Origin: an uncultured Rhizobium sp.
GTDB lineage: Bacteria > Pseudomonadota > Alphaproteobacteria > Rhizobiales > Rhizobiaceae
Assembly (NCBI GenBank): GCA_945952415.1
Contig: CAMFIF010000021.1
Location: forward strand, 1 to 58,897
DNA length: 58,897 bases
Direction of reading: 5' to 3'
A program made the position numbers and the translations under genes. The notes beneath the pieces are model-generated. The model was given only the letters and a program-made list of their open reading frames with translations. It made no database searches and was not told the origin of the DNA. Positions 35,065-42,003 of the stretch are shown piece after piece (positions within the stretch are counted from its first letter, which is position 1; every line of letters begins with the position of its first letter).

Positions 35065-36120
35065 ATGACACAGAACACCCTTGTTCATTATTTCAAATGG
35101 GCCTTCGTGGTCACCGTGCTCGGCCTCATCCTGGGCGGCATTCTGGGCTGGACCTTTACCGGCACGCTCTCCGGCACGTTGACGGTCTTCTTCATCTGCC
35201 TCGTTCTGGCGGTGCTGGAAATCTCGCTTTCCTTCGACAATGCGATCGTCAATGCCAACAAGCTCAAGGACATGACCCCGGTCTGGCAGCATCGCTTCCT
35301 CACCTGGGGCATCGTCATCGCCGTCTTCGGCATGCGCATTGTCTTCCCGCTCGCCATCGTGGCCATTGCCGCCCATATCGGGCCGATCGATGCGCTGGTG
35401 ATGGCCGCCGCGCGGCCGGACGATTATGCAAGGATCATGTCTGACGCCCATCTGCCGATCGCGGCTTTCGGCGGCACCTTCCTGCTGATGGTGGGACTTA
35501 CCTATTTCTTCAACCAGGAAAAGGACGTCCACTGGATTGCCTTCATCGAGAAGCGCATGGCGCGGATCGCGACGATCAAGGGCATCGAAATCGCGCTGGT
35601 GCTGATCCTCGTCCTGCTCTTCTCCTCCCTGCTCGAGGGGGCGGAATCGGTGACCTTCGTCTACGCCTCGATCTACGGCCTCCTCACCTTCCTTGCCGTG
35701 GAGGTGCTGGGCGGGCTTCTCGACTATTCGCAGGAAACCATGTCGGCGGCGGCGCGGGGCGGACTTGGCGCCTTCATCTATCTGGAAGTGCTGGATGCGA
35801 GCTTCTCCTTCGACGGGGTGATCGGCGCCTTTGCGCTCACCAACAATCTCTTCGTCATCGCCATCGGCCTCGGCATCGGCGCCATGTATGTGCGCTCGAT
35901 GACGATCATGCTGGTGGAAAAAGGCACGCTTGCGGAATATCGCTACCTGGAGCACGGCGCCTTCTGGGCGATCGTCATTCTCTCGGTGATCATGTATATG
36001 CAGACCCTTCTGCACATTCCGGAAGTGATCACCGGTCTTGCGGGCGCGGGACTCATCGGCGTGTCGCTCCTCTCCTCGATCCGCTACAACCGGCGTCATC
36101 CGGAGACGGTGGCGGACTAG
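35065..36120 (+). CDS. TerC/DUF475-family integral membrane protein
   Basis: A 351-residue membrane protein with about nine hydrophobic segments. The motifs VLEISLSFDNAIVNANKLKDM near residue 50 and YLEVLDASFSFDGVIGAFALTNN near residue 245 are the duplicated acidic motifs of the TerC superfamily (FDNA/FDGV). They are thought to bind metal ions. Family members are linked to tellurite resistance and manganese export. ATG 35065 is used because the family N-terminus begins here. The structured leader upstream would suit metal control. Substrate assignment is an inference. Confidence 0.87.
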   Translation: MTQNTLVHYFKWAFVVTVLGLILGGILGWTFTGTLSGTLTVFFICLVLAVLEISLSFDNAIVNANKLKDMTPVWQHRFLTWGIVIAVFGMRIVFPLAIVAIAAHIGPIDALVMAAARPDDYARIMSDAHLPIAAFGGTFLLMVGLTYFFNQEKDVHWIAFIEKRMARIATIKGIEIALVLILVLLFSSLLEGAESVTFVYASIYGLLTFLAVEVLGGLLDYSQETMSAAARGGLGAFIYLEVLDASFSFDGVIGAFALTNNLFVIAIGLGIGAMYVRSMTIMLVEKGTLAEYRYLEHGAFWAIVILSVIMYMQTLLHIPEVITGLAGAGLIGVSLLSSIRYNRRHPETVAD

Positions 36121-36208
36121 GGTGAGGAGGAAGCGCTTCGTCGCATTTAGACCCACCCCGTCTTCGAACATTGGCTAGGGTCCTCCCGACCCATCAGGAG
36201 GACCCGAC

Positions 36209-36562
36209 ATGCAGACCGTGACCCGCCTTGGCGATACCGCCGGCATCGAACCCGACACCAACGATCTCGAAGGCTGGGTCGTCGTGGAGGGCAATCCTTC
36301 CATGAAGACCTGGGCGCTGCACACGTCTTCGGATGGCAGCATGGCCTCGGGCGTCTGGGAATGCACGCCCGGCACCTATCATGCCACCTATTCGGCCTAT
36401 GAATTCGTCCACATGATCGAGGGTCGCATCGTGATCACGCCCGATGGCGGCACGCCGGTCACGGTGAAGGCTGGCGATGCCTTCGTTGTCGAGCATGATT
36501 TCAAGGGCACGTGGAAGATCGAGGAGACGGTGCGCAAGCACTTCGATTTCCGTCTGAAATAA
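36209..36562 (+). CDS. Small cupin protein (DUF861/Cupin_3 type)
   Basis: A 117-residue single-domain cupin. The pattern of two short beta motifs is visible: YEFVHMIEGRIVITPDGG and VKAGDAFVVEHDFKGTWKIEE. These are typical of the cupin_3 subgroup (ureidoglycolate-hydrolase-like fold). Such proteins are frequently encoded with FAD-dependent amine or polyamine oxidases in proteobacteria. The following genes here are a DadA-like oxidase and a gamma-glutamylputrescine pair, so a role in amine catabolism is possible. The ligand and activity are unknown. Confidence 0.82.
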   Translation: MQTVTRLGDTAGIEPDTNDLEGWVVVEGNPSMKTWALHTSSDGSMASGVWECTPGTYHATYSAYEFVHMIEGRIVITPDGGTPVTVKAGDAFVVEHDFKGTWKIEETVRKHFDFRLK

Positions 36563-36616
36563 GGATCGGCCGTTACGCCGCAGAAACGGCGGGCACGGCC
36601 AGGCTTTCTAGTGCTG

Positions 36617-36659
36617 TTTGCGGTGGAAAGGGCTTTCCACCGCAAATTCCTTTCTTTTT
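36617..36659 (+). terminator. Perfect 14-bp inverted repeat followed by T-rich tract
   Basis: TTTGCGGTGGAAAG (36617-36630) and CTTTCCACCGCAAA (36633-36646) are exact reverse complements with only GG between. TTCCTTTCTTTTT follows. It works as an intrinsic terminator after the cupin gene, lying 54 bases beyond its stop. The stem is unusually long and exact. Confidence 0.7.
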
Positions 36660-36739
36660 ACCCATCAGACAAAAATTGAATTGCGCATCCCCGCGCTGCT
36701 GGGCAATTTCGCGCCGGCATCATTCATGGGGCGGGAAAA

Positions 36740-37993
36740 ATGGCAAAGTCGGCGCTGGTCCTGGGGGCGGGTATTGTCGGGGTTTCGGTGGCGGTGCACC
36801 TGCAACGCCGCGGCTTTGCGGTGACGCTTGTCGACCGGCGCAATCCCGGCGAAGAAACATCCTATGGCAATGCGGGGCTGATCCAGCGCGAGGGCGTGGT
36901 GCCCTACGGTTTTCCGCGGGATATCGGCCTGCTCATCCGCTACATGCTGAACAACCGCATCGATGCCCATTACCACGCGACGGCGCTGCCGGCCGCCTCC
37001 CCCTTCCTCATGCGCTACTGGTGGCATTCGGCGCCGGCGCGGCACAAGGCGATTGCGATGGCCTATGCGCCGCTCATCGCCCATTCGATTTCCGAGCATG
37101 AGGATCTCATCAAGGCTGCCGGCGCCGAGGCGCTGATCGGCAAGCGCGGCTGGCAGAAGGCCTTCCGCACCGAGCGGGTGCGCGACGAGGAACTGGCGCA
37201 GGCCGAGCTGTGGAAACGGGAATTCGGCGTAGCCTATCAGGCGCTCGATACGGAGGCGCTGGCAAAATCCGAGCCGCATATCAGGCCGGGCTTCGTCGGG
37301 GCGCTGCGCTGGCTCGAACCCTGGACCGTGCTGAGCCCGCTCGGGCTTACGCAGGCCTATGTGAAGCTCTTCGAAAACCTCGGCGGGCGCTTCCTCAAGG
37401 GCGAGGCAACGACACTGCAACGCAACCTCAATGGCAGCGGCTGGCGGGTGGAAACGGCCGAAGGCACGGTGGATGCGGAAGAGGCGGTTCTGGCGCTCGG
37501 GCCCTGGGCGAAGGAACTCACCGCCGCCCTCGGCTATCGCTTCCCGCATGGCATCAAGCGCGGCTATCACATGCATTATGCCGCCGAGGGCAATGCGGTG
37601 CTCAACGACTGGACCATGGATGCGGAGCGGGGCTATTTCCTGGCGCCGATGAGCCAGGGCATCCGCCTGACGACGGGTGCGGAGTTTGCCGATCGCGATG
37701 CGCCGAAATCGCCCGTCCAGCTCGACCGCGCCGAGAAGGTGGCGCGCGGCGTCTTCCCGCTCGGCCGGCGTCTCGATCCCGAGCCGTGGATGGGCGCCCG
37801 CCCCTGCACGCCCGACATGATGCCGGTTCTGGGCAAGGCCCCCCGCCACGAGCATTTGTGGTTCGCCTTCGGCCATGCCCATCACGGCCTGACGCTGGGC
37901 CCGGTTTCCGGCCGGCTGGTGGCGGAAATGATGGCGGGCGAAAAGCCCTTCCTCGACCCCACAGCCTTCCGTCCGGAGCGTTTCCGGCCCTGA
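36740..37993 (+). CDS. FAD-dependent amine/D-amino-acid oxidoreductase (DadA-like)
   Basis: A 417-residue DAO-family flavoenzyme. FAD motif GAGIVGVSVAVHLQRRG at residues about 8-24; ETSYGNAGLIQREGVVPYGFP is the DadA-type segment near 35-60. The C-terminal glycine-rich block GARPCTPDMMPVLGKAPRHEHLWFAFGH is typical of D-amino-acid dehydrogenases. It should oxidise a D-amino acid or secondary amine, passing electrons to the respiratory chain. It follows the cupin gene and precedes the gamma-glutamylputrescine genes, so it could feed the same amine catabolism. Substrate unproven. Confidence 0.85.
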   Translation: MAKSALVLGAGIVGVSVAVHLQRRGFAVTLVDRRNPGEETSYGNAGLIQREGVVPYGFPRDIGLLIRYMLNNRIDAHYHATALPAASPFLMRYWWHSAPARHKAIAMAYAPLIAHSISEHEDLIKAAGAEALIGKRGWQKAFRTERVRDEELAQAELWKREFGVAYQALDTEALAKSEPHIRPGFVGALRWLEPWTVLSPLGLTQAYVKLFENLGGRFLKGEATTLQRNLNGSGWRVETAEGTVDAEEAVLALGPWAKELTAALGYRFPHGIKRGYHMHYAAEGNAVLNDWTMDAERGYFLAPMSQGIRLTTGAEFADRDAPKSPVQLDRAEKVARGVFPLGRRLDPEPWMGARPCTPDMMPVLGKAPRHEHLWFAFGHAHHGLTLGPVSGRLVAEMMAGEKPFLDPTAFRPERFRP

Positions 37994-38127
37994 CGGAGGC
38001 GTTTGGAGCCGCTTTTCCCATATCGATTAAGATCAAGGGAATCAGGAGCTTGCGGACCGTTCCGCTCACCCCTCCGCCTGCCATTTGGCAGATTTTGGCG
38101 GAATATGGCTGGTTTTCCGGCCAAAAA
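37994..38127 (+). other. Non-coding stretch after the DadA-like gene
   Basis: No gene is supported between the DadA-like stop and the palindrome at 38128. The section is moderately AT-rich at its right end and likely contains the promoter of the leader RNA and the gamma-glutamylputrescine operon. Confidence 0.35.
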
Positions 38128-38148
38128 CGGTATATGTGACACATACCG
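38128..38148. promoter_or_regulatory. 21-bp near-perfect palindrome, candidate operator
   Basis: Arms CGGTATATGT (38128-38137) and ACACATACCG (38139-38148) around a central G match at nine of ten positions. It sits just ahead of the leader RNA. The TetR-family regulator encoded after the operon (41131-41772) is a possible binder; this is a guess from proximity. Confidence 0.4.
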
Positions 38149-38159
38149 ATAATAAAAAC

Positions 38160-38316
38160 CGGGAACCCCGGAGCTGCCCGCGAAGGGTGGTCGGGACAAG
38201 AGACGATGATCCGCTTCTTGCATTTCGCCCATGAAAGTGGCGACCGTTAGCGTCGCTTCACAAGAAGACGACTGACGCGGACCGGCGTCGGTGCGGACCG
38301 GCATTTTTCCTTTTTT
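38160..38316 (+). promoter_or_regulatory. Attenuator-like structured leader RNA upstream of the glutamine-synthetase-like gene
   Basis: Several pairings are exact: CTTCTTG (38214-38220) with CAAGAAG (38261-38267), GCGAC (38240-38244) with GTCGC (38252-38256), and GACGC (38274-38278) with GCGTC (38285-38289). GTCGGT (38287-38292) with ACCGGC (38297-38302) forms a hairpin with one T-G pair, followed by ATTTTTCCTTTTTT, an intrinsic terminator. The last two hairpins share bases 38287-38289, so they exclude each other. A short open frame runs through the region (38206-38250). The alphaproteobacterial speF leader family is the obvious comparison. Confidence 0.6.
38206..38250 (+). CDS. Possible 14-residue leader peptide
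   Basis: ATG at 38206 opens a frame encoding MIRFLHFAHESGDR and stopping at TAG 38248-38250. It covers one side of the CTTCTTG/CAAGAAG stem and part of the GCGAC/GTCGC hairpin, so a translating ribosome would disturb the fold. The SD is only moderate (ACAAGAGACG). A second overlapping frame (38231-38275) has no SD. Whether either is translated is unknown; the idea follows the usual leader-peptide logic. Confidence 0.3.
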   Translation: MIRFLHFAHESGDR

Positions 38317-38409
38317 CGATGGGTGAAGACGGCTGTGCGCGTGGCGTGCCGCCCGTCGATGGCCGTGCCGTTCTTCCGGTCCATTCCAAGACAATCAATC
38401 TGGTGACTT

Positions 38410-39771
38410 ATGGATTTTGCGAGCGAGGCGCAGGACTTTCTGCGCGACAACCCGGACCTGGAGGTCCTGGAAGCATTTGTAATCGATGTGAACGGCGTTC
38501 CCCGCGGCAAGTGGATTCCCCGCGAAAGGGCGCTCGACGTTCTGACCAAGGGCATGGCCATTCCCCGCTCCGTCTATGCGCTCGACTGCTGGGGCCGCGA
38601 CGTGAATGCGGCGGGCCTTGCCGAGGGCACGGGCGATCCGGACGGGCTCTGCTTCCCGGTGCCGGGCACGCTTGCGCGCGTTGACTGGCTGGAGCGCCCG
38701 ACGGCGCAGGTCATGCTCGGCATGCGCAACACCGACGGTTCCGGCTATTTTGCCGATCCCCGCCAGGTGCTCGCCCAGGTGCTGAAGCGCTTTGCCGAGG
38801 CGAAGCTGACGCCGGTCGTGGCAACCGAGCTCGAATTCTACCTGATCGACCCCGTGCGCAATGCGCTCGATCCGGTCCGCCCGCCCCATTCGCGCGAGGG
38901 GCGCTGGCATGCAAGCCAGACGCAGGTGCTCTCGATTTCCGAGCTGCAGGACCTCGAACACGTGTTCATGGACATTGCCCGTGCCGCAAAGGCGCAAGGC
39001 GTTCCGGCCGATACGGTGCTGCGCGAAAACGGCCCTGGCCAGTACGAGATCAATCTCAACCATGTGCCGGATGCCCTGCAGGCTGCGGATTATGCGGTGC
39101 TGCTGAAGCGTATCGTCAAGGGCGTGGCGCGCAAGCACGATCTCGACGCCACCTTCATGGCCAAACCCTATGGCACGCAGGCGGGCTCCGGCATGCATGT
39201 GCATTTTTCGGTCCTCGACGAGCACGGCCGCAACATCTATGTGAGCGACACCGACAAGCCGGCCGACAGGCTGATGCATTCGGTGGGCGGTCTTCTCGCA
39301 AACATGGGGGAGAGCATGGCGATCTTTGCGCCTCATGCGAATTCCTACCGTCGGCTGCGGCCTTCCGAACATGCGCCGACCTATGCCTCCTGGGGCTTCG
39401 ACAACCGTTCGGCGGCGGTGCGAGTGATCACCTCCTCCAAGCCCGCAACCCGCATCGAGCATCGCGTCGCCGGGGCGGATACCAATCCCTATCTGGTGCT
39501 CGCCATGATCCTCAACGGTGCCCTGACCGGCATGAAGGAAAAGCACAATCCGGGCGGGGCGATCACCGGTGACGACCATGCGATCAACCATGAGCCGCTG
39601 CCGACGAACTGGGATTACGCGCTTCAGCGCTTCGCCAAGTCCACCTTTGCCTATGCGACTCTCTCGCCCGAATACCGGGCGCTCTACACCGCCTGCAAGC
39701 AGCAGGAACTTTCCGAATTCTCCCTCCGTGTGACCGACGTCGAATACGACGCCTATATCAGGACCGTCTGA
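38410..39771 (+). CDS. Glutamine-synthetase-family protein (gamma-glutamylputrescine synthetase-like)
   Basis: A 453-residue type-I glutamine-synthetase-fold ligase. The catalytic domain has ATELEFYLIDP, KPYGTQAGSGMHVHFSVLD (the HxH/GSGxHxH region) and FAPHANSYRRLRPSEHAPTYASWGFDNRSAAVRV. The sequence RPSEHAPTYASWG differs from the canonical ammonia-dependent enzymes and fits the PuuA-like subgroup, which couples glutamate to putrescine or other amines using ATP. A PuuB-like oxidase gene follows after two bases, supporting polyamine degradation. Expression is likely governed by the leader RNA upstream. The amine substrate is an inference. Confidence 0.87.
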   Translation: MDFASEAQDFLRDNPDLEVLEAFVIDVNGVPRGKWIPRERALDVLTKGMAIPRSVYALDCWGRDVNAAGLAEGTGDPDGLCFPVPGTLARVDWLERPTAQVMLGMRNTDGSGYFADPRQVLAQVLKRFAEAKLTPVVATELEFYLIDPVRNALDPVRPPHSREGRWHASQTQVLSISELQDLEHVFMDIARAAKAQGVPADTVLRENGPGQYEINLNHVPDALQAADYAVLLKRIVKGVARKHDLDATFMAKPYGTQAGSGMHVHFSVLDEHGRNIYVSDTDKPADRLMHSVGGLLANMGESMAIFAPHANSYRRLRPSEHAPTYASWGFDNRSAAVRVITSSKPATRIEHRVAGADTNPYLVLAMILNGALTGMKEKHNPGGAITGDDHAINHEPLPTNWDYALQRFAKSTFAYATLSPEYRALYTACKQQELSEFSLRVTDVEYDAYIRTV

Positions 39772-39773
39772 TC

Positions 39774-41081
39774 ATGAACGTGCATCTTTCTTCCATCAGC
39801 ACCAATCCCGGCCATGCCGCCACCTGGTATGCCGCTTCCGCCCATGACCAGCGCGTGCGCCCGACGCTGGAAGGCCAGATCGAAACGGATGTCTGCATCA
39901 TCGGTGCGGGCTTCACCGGCATATCCGCCGCGCTGGAACTGGCCGAGCGCGGTTTTCGCGTGGTCGTGCTCGAGGGCACCCGGATCGGCTTCGGCGCGTC
40001 CGGGCGCAATGGCGGGCAGATCGTCAACGGCTACAGCCGCGATCTCGAAACCATCGCCAGGCGCTACGGGCCGGAAAAGGCCGTCGAACTTGGCCGGATG
40101 TCGCTCGAAGGGGGCGATATCATTCGCGGCCGCATCGCCAAATATGAGATTGCCTGCGACCTGCGCCATGGCGGCTTCTTCGGCGCCTTCACCGACAAGC
40201 AGATCCGCGAGATGGACGCCACGCGTCGCCACTGGGAAAAGCACGGCCATACCGGGCTCGAAATGGTGTCCAAGGCAGAGGTCGGCCGGTATGTGAAGAC
40301 CCATGTCTATGCGGGCGGGATGATCGACAAGCGCGGTGGCCATATTCATCCGCTCAATCTGGTGCTCGGCGAGGCCCGGGCGGTCGAAAGCCTCGGCGGG
40401 GTGATCTACGAAAACAGCCGGGTGATTGCCGTCGATACTGGGGCGAAACCGGTGGTGCGCACGGAAAAGGGTTCGGTTTCCTGCCGCTACGTCCTCGTCT
40501 GCGGCAATGCCTATCTGGGCAAGCTGCTGCCGGAGATCGGCGACCGGATGATGCCGGTTTCCTCGCAGGTGATGGCGACCGAGCCGCTGCCGAAGGAGCT
40601 GATCGAAAGCCTGCTTCCCGCCGATTACTGCGTGGAAGATGCCAATTACGTGCTCGACTACTACCGCCGCACGGCGGACAATCGTCTGCTCTATGGCGGC
40701 GGCATCGTCTATGGCGGGCACGATCCCAGAACGCTGACGGGCAAAATCCGCCCGAACATGCTGAAGACTTTCCCGGAACTCGGCAATGTGCGGATCGACT
40801 ATGCCTGGAGCGGCAATTTCGCGCTGACGCTCTCGCGCATTCCGCATATGGGCCGGCTTTCGCCGACCGTCTATTTCAGCCATGGGGACAGCGGCCATGG
40901 GGTGACGACCACCCACTTGCTCGGCAAGATCCTTGGGGAAGCGGTCGCCGGCCATGCAGAGCGCTTCGACATCTGGTCGTCGCTGCCGAACTTCCCCTTC
41001 CCCGGCGGCAAGACCTTCCGCGTGCCGCTGACGGCCCTGGGTGCCTGGTATTACGGCCTTCGCGACAAGCTGGGCATCTGA
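39774..41081 (+). CDS. FAD-dependent oxidoreductase (gamma-glutamylputrescine oxidase-like, PuuB)
   Basis: A 435-residue DAO-family flavoenzyme. The FAD motif CIIGAGFTGISAALELAERG lies near residues 41-60, followed by the conserved GASGRNGGQIVNGYS of PuuB/OrdL proteins. The C-terminal block FSHGDSGHGVTTTHLLGKILGEAVAG completes the FAD site. It oxidises the gamma-glutamylated amine made by the preceding ligase, releasing ammonia and an aldehyde. The genes are two bases apart and co-transcribed. A strong bidirectional terminator follows. Confidence 0.88.
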   Translation: MNVHLSSISTNPGHAATWYAASAHDQRVRPTLEGQIETDVCIIGAGFTGISAALELAERGFRVVVLEGTRIGFGASGRNGGQIVNGYSRDLETIARRYGPEKAVELGRMSLEGGDIIRGRIAKYEIACDLRHGGFFGAFTDKQIREMDATRRHWEKHGHTGLEMVSKAEVGRYVKTHVYAGGMIDKRGGHIHPLNLVLGEARAVESLGGVIYENSRVIAVDTGAKPVVRTEKGSVSCRYVLVCGNAYLGKLLPEIGDRMMPVSSQVMATEPLPKELIESLLPADYCVEDANYVLDYYRRTADNRLLYGGGIVYGGHDPRTLTGKIRPNMLKTFPELGNVRIDYAWSGNFALTLSRIPHMGRLSPTVYFSHGDSGHGVTTTHLLGKILGEAVAGHAERFDIWSSLPNFPFPGGKTFRVPLTALGAWYYGLRDKLGI

Positions 41082-41091
41082 CCGGCAGGAC

Positions 41092-41126
41092 GGGCCGCAT
41101 CCGCTTCAAGGATGCGGCCCCTTTTC
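41092..41126. terminator. Bidirectional terminator between convergent genes
   Basis: GGGCCGCATCC (41092-41102) and GGATGCGGCCC (41110-41120) form an exact 11-bp stem with a 7-base loop, followed by CTTTTCC on the plus strand. It lies between the oxidase gene and the convergent TetR gene. Confidence 0.75.
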
Positions 41127-41130
41127 CCTC

Positions 41131-41772
41131 TCAGGGGAGGCCGGCGATCCGGTCGATCTGCAGATGGACCACATTGGCAAATTCCTGGATGAGGGCATCG
41201 CCCTCCTCCCGCTCCATGGCAAAGCACATGCGCACGGTGGAACTTGCGAGCTGGACCAGCAGGAAAAGGGTCCGGCGGTACTGGATACGGCCCTCTTCGG
41301 GAAAGAGATGGGCGGTCGCCTCAAAGAACTCGCCGACCAGCCGGTCGGTCTCCTCGATGTCGAGGTTCTGCAATTTCTTGTCCGCATGAACCGCATTGAC
41401 GAGATCGAGCAGCGGCGGGTTCTGGCGCATCATCTTCGCATAGCGGGACAGCATCTGGTCGACGGCCCGGTGCAGCCGCGCAACCGAGGTGATATCCGCC
41501 AGCGCCTCGGTGATCAGCGTGCCGACGCTGCGATTATAGCGTTCGTAAAGGGTGGCGATGATGGCCGACTTGTTGGGAAAATACTGGTAGACGGAGGCGA
41601 TCGGTCCGCCGGAGAGCTGCGCCACCTCCTTCATGGTGACGGCATCGATGCCCTTTTCGCCGATGAGGCGCATGGCGACATTGAGGATTTCATCCACCCT
41701 TTCACGTGCGCGCTCCTGCTTCGGCAATCGCCTGAGCAGGGATGAACCGGCTGTCGTCGCGCTCTCTTCCAT
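41131..41772 (-). CDS. TetR-family transcriptional regulator
   Basis: A 213-residue repressor. The N-terminal HTH (about residues 20-66) contains ERVDEILNVAMRLIGEKGIDAVTMKEVA and QLSGGPIASVYQYFPNKSAIIATLYE, both TetR hallmarks. ATG 41772 follows GGGAGG at good spacing; longer starts add a phenylalanine-rich stretch not typical of the family. It is convergent with the polyamine oxidase gene and divergent from the MFS-lactone-oxidase gene, so either could be its target. The ligand is unknown. Confidence 0.88.
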   Translation of the reverse strand: MEESATTAGSSLLRRLPKQERARERVDEILNVAMRLIGEKGIDAVTMKEVAQLSGGPIASVYQYFPNKSAIIATLYERYNRSVGTLITEALADITSVARLHRAVDQMLSRYAKMMRQNPPLLDLVNAVHADKKLQNLDIEETDRLVGEFFEATAHLFPEEGRIQYRRTLFLLVQLASSTVRMCFAMEREEGDALIQEFANVVHLQIDRIAGLP

Positions 41773-41835
41773 GCCTTTCGCCTCCCTTGCCGGCCCGAGG
41801 GCCCGTCCACCCTTTTGAAAAAAGACGGGGAGGAT

Positions 41836-41873
41836 GAAAAGGGCTTTTCCGAGAAAGATGGAAAAAAATCCAT
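41836..41873. promoter_or_regulatory. Two small palindromes in the tetR-fusion gene intergenic region
   Basis: GAAAAG-GG-CTTTTC (41836-41849) and ATGGA-N6-TCCAT (41858-41873) lie in the shared promoter region of the divergent TetR and fusion genes. They are candidate TetR operators; half-site length is short, so support is weak. Confidence 0.25.
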
Positions 41874-41939
41874 TTCGCCCAAGGATTTGCTGCCAAAACA
41901 GGGGTATTTTCCCGTCCTGTCCGGGCGCGCAGTGAATAG

Positions 41940-41967
41940 TTGATACATTGTCAGATTTTTGCATACT
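41940..41967 (+). promoter_or_regulatory. Candidate sigma-70-type promoter of the fusion gene
   Basis: TTGATA (41940-41945), a 16-base spacer, and CATACT (41962-41967), 37 bases ahead of ATG 42004. The elements are only approximate to the consensus. An SD (AAGGGGAGG) then precedes the start codon. Confidence 0.35.
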
Positions 41968-42003
41968 GGTTTTCGGGAGTCATAATTACAAGGGGAGGAC
42001 ACT

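Noticed and set aside
38231..38275. Second short frame (MKVATVSVASQEDD) as the leader peptide
   Set aside because: It lacks any SD and starts inside the structured region; the 38206 frame is the better candidate.
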